Origin: an uncultured Lachnospiraceae bacterium
GTDB taxonomy: Bacteria; Bacillota; Clostridia; Lachnospirales; Lachnospiraceae
Direction: 5' to 3'
NCBI GenBank assembly: GCA_902784025.1
Contig: CACZTF010000255.1
Location: 1 to 6,292 of the forward strand
Length of the DNA stretch: 6,292 nucleotides
Every line of letters begins with the position of its first letter. Within the stretch, counting starts at the first letter, position 1. Of this stretch, positions 5,654 to 6,292 are shown in pieces. Both the position numbers and the translations under genes were made by a program. The notes beneath the pieces are model-generated. The model was not told the DNA's origin, searched no databases, and was given only the letters and a program-made list of their open reading frames with translations.

Positions 5654-6007
5654 TTACAACAACTCTTCTTCCCACTCCTTCTCTTTAAATCCTACCAGTA
5701 CTTTTTTACCGGAAATAAGAATAGGACGCTTAACAAGAAGTCCGTCACTTGCAAGCAGTTCTATCTGCTTGGTCTCTGACATGGATGCAAGCTTATCCTT
5801 CAGCCCCATCTCTTTGTATATCATACCGCTGGTATTAAAAAATCTCTTTAAAGGCAGACCGCTGGCTTTATACCATTTTTTCAGCTCTGTCTTTTTAGGA
5901 TTTTTTTCTTTAATATCTCTGTATTCATATTCGATTTTGTTATCATCCAGCCATTTCAAGGCCTTTTTACAGGTACCGCATTTCGGATAGCAGATTATGT
6001 CAATCAT
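5654..6007 (-). CDS. ArsC/Spx/YffB family thioredoxin-fold protein
   Basis: A 117-residue protein of the arsenate reductase-like (ArsC/Spx/MgsR/YffB) family. Seen: CYPKCGTCKKALKWLDDN (6-23), with a CGTC redox pair Cys10/Cys13 plus Cys6; EYRDIKEKNP (28-37); FFNTSGMIYKEMGLKDKL (56-73); and KRPILISG (93-100) with the conserved Arg94 and cis-Pro95, then VLVGF. Length is normal for the family. Spx uses a CxxC disulfide switch when binding RNA polymerase; enzymatic ArsC usually relies on one cysteine here. The CxxC fits either a Spx-like thiol sensor or a small reductase, and sequence alone does not decide; no arsenic genes are nearby. The start is fixed by AAAGGAG (6014-6020) 6 nt before the ATG. 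It is the first gene of the four-gene operon. Confidence 0.9.
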   Translation of the reverse strand: MIDIICYPKCGTCKKALKWLDDNKIEYEYRDIKEKNPKKTELKKWYKASGLPLKRFFNTSGMIYKEMGLKDKLASMSETKQIELLASDGLLVKRPILISGKKVLVGFKEKEWEEELL

Positions 6008-6086
6008 TTTTTTCTCCTTTCATAAAAAATACTATGATTCAGTTACTATAAATAATTTATAAAGATGATATCCTTATTTGTATTCC

Positions 6087-6115
6087 ATTATACCAAATAT
6101 TACATAACTATCATA
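6087..6115 (-). promoter_or_regulatory. Putative promoter of the ArsC/LigB/DUF815/reductase operon
   Basis: On the minus strand TATAAT (6092-6087) is a perfect -10 box. The hexamer 17 nt upstream (TATGAT, about 6115-6110) is a poor -35. Transcription from near 6080 would give a leader of about 73 nt before the ArsC/Spx-like gene. It is divergent from, and about 70 bp from, the -10 box of the gene at 6258. Confidence 0.5.
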
Positions 6116-6135
6116 AAGCTTTTTTATTATTTCTC

Positions 6136-6164
6136 TTAAATAATCAGTACAAATATGCTATAAT
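6136..6164 (+). promoter_or_regulatory. Extended -10 promoter of the gene at 6258
   Basis: TGCTATAAT (6156-6164) is a perfect extended -10 element; the matching -35 position holds TTAAAT (6136-6141, 17-nt spacer), a weak match that the extended element would compensate. The predicted start is about 6171, exactly at the base of a strong hairpin. Confidence 0.7.
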
Positions 6165-6170
6165 ACCTTA

Positions 6171-6199
6171 CATCTTTGCAATGCATCATTGCGCAGATG
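6171..6199 (+). other. 5'-terminal mRNA hairpin
   Basis: CATCTTTGCAATG (6171-6183) pairs with CATTGCGCAGATG (6187-6199) over 13 positions with one T-C mismatch and one T-G wobble, closing a 3-nt loop. No T run follows, so it is not a simple terminator. It begins where transcription should start, which suggests a 5'-stabilising or regulatory hairpin in the leader of the downstream gene. Confidence 0.6.
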
Positions 6200-6257
6200 A
6201 TTAAAAGTATTTAAACCTGTTTTTTGACTCAGGCTATTACCAAGGAGGATTATTATT

Positions 6258-6292
6258 ATGACAACTAAGATCAAAGACACTACCGACAAGCT
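6258..6292 (+). CDS. Start of a plus-strand gene, truncated by the window end
   Basis: An ATG at 6258 is preceded by the strong ribosome binding site AAGGAGGAT (6242-6250) with suitable spacing, an extended -10 promoter at 6156-6164 and an 87-nt leader carrying a 13-bp hairpin. Only eleven residues and part of a twelfth are visible (MTTKIKDTTDK), polar and lysine/threonine-rich, without a signal peptide so far. The family cannot be named from this. The strong expression signals suggest a well-expressed protein. It is transcribed divergently from the ArsC/Spx-like operon. Confidence 0.8.
   Translation, partial: MTTKIKDTTDK

Noticed and set aside
5607..5990. 127-codon plus-strand ORF antisense to the ArsC/Spx-like gene
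   Set aside because: The minus-strand frame carries clear ArsC/Spx motifs and a good ribosome binding site; the plus frame is a serine/leucine-rich reverse-complement artefact.

Overview
The window looks like chromosomal DNA of a low-GC Firmicute, most likely a Clostridia member near the Lachnospiraceae. The grounds are AT-rich intergenic DNA, strong AGGAGG-type ribosome binding sites, extended -10 promoters (TGnTATAAT), a tRNA gene without an encoded CCA, and protein families typical of that group (LigB-type dioxygenase, DUF815 AAA+ ATPase, CxxCxxC flavodoxin-like reductases). The lineage is an inference from style; no marker gene here fixes it.

Layout: almost every gene is on the minus strand. 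From the left there is a small unknown gene (7-225). Next comes about 620 bases of very AT-rich DNA without a confident gene but with several hairpins and a possible decayed membrane-peptide ORF. A plus-strand tRNA-Thr(GGT) follows, with its own promoter and terminator (847-1029). Then, on the minus strand, comes a two-gene unit: a flavodoxin-fold NAD(P)H dehydrogenase gene broken by a one-base frameshift (1571-2127), followed by the fluoride channel gene crcB (1176-1544). Upstream of it is a 22-base near-perfect direct repeat. An unknown, possibly membrane-anchored protein (2379-2795) has its own promoter and terminator.

The main unit is a tightly packed four-gene minus-strand operon (6007 down to 2873). 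It encodes an ArsC/Spx-like thioredoxin-fold protein, a stand-alone LigB-type domain of the AmmeMemoRadiSam A kind, a DUF815 AAA+ ATPase, and a flavodoxin-family reductase with a CxxCxxC motif. Spacings are 17 nt, a 19-nt overlap and a 4-nt ATGA overlap, so the last three are probably translationally coupled or nearly so. At least two of the four products look redox-active (thiol, flavin/Fe-S) and the LigB fold normally binds metal, but the joint function is unknown.

At the right edge a divergent plus-strand gene begins at 6258 and is cut by the window end. It has a good extended -10 promoter, and a 13-bp hairpin lies at the predicted 5' end of its mRNA.

No IS element, CRISPR array, rRNA or clear phage module is visible. 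The points most worth a second look are the LigB gene lacking its usual AMMECR1 partner domain and overlapping a DUF815 ATPase gene, the frameshifted dehydrogenase, the repeat upstream of it, the 5'-terminal hairpin at 6171-6199, and the unexplained AT-rich block at 226-846.
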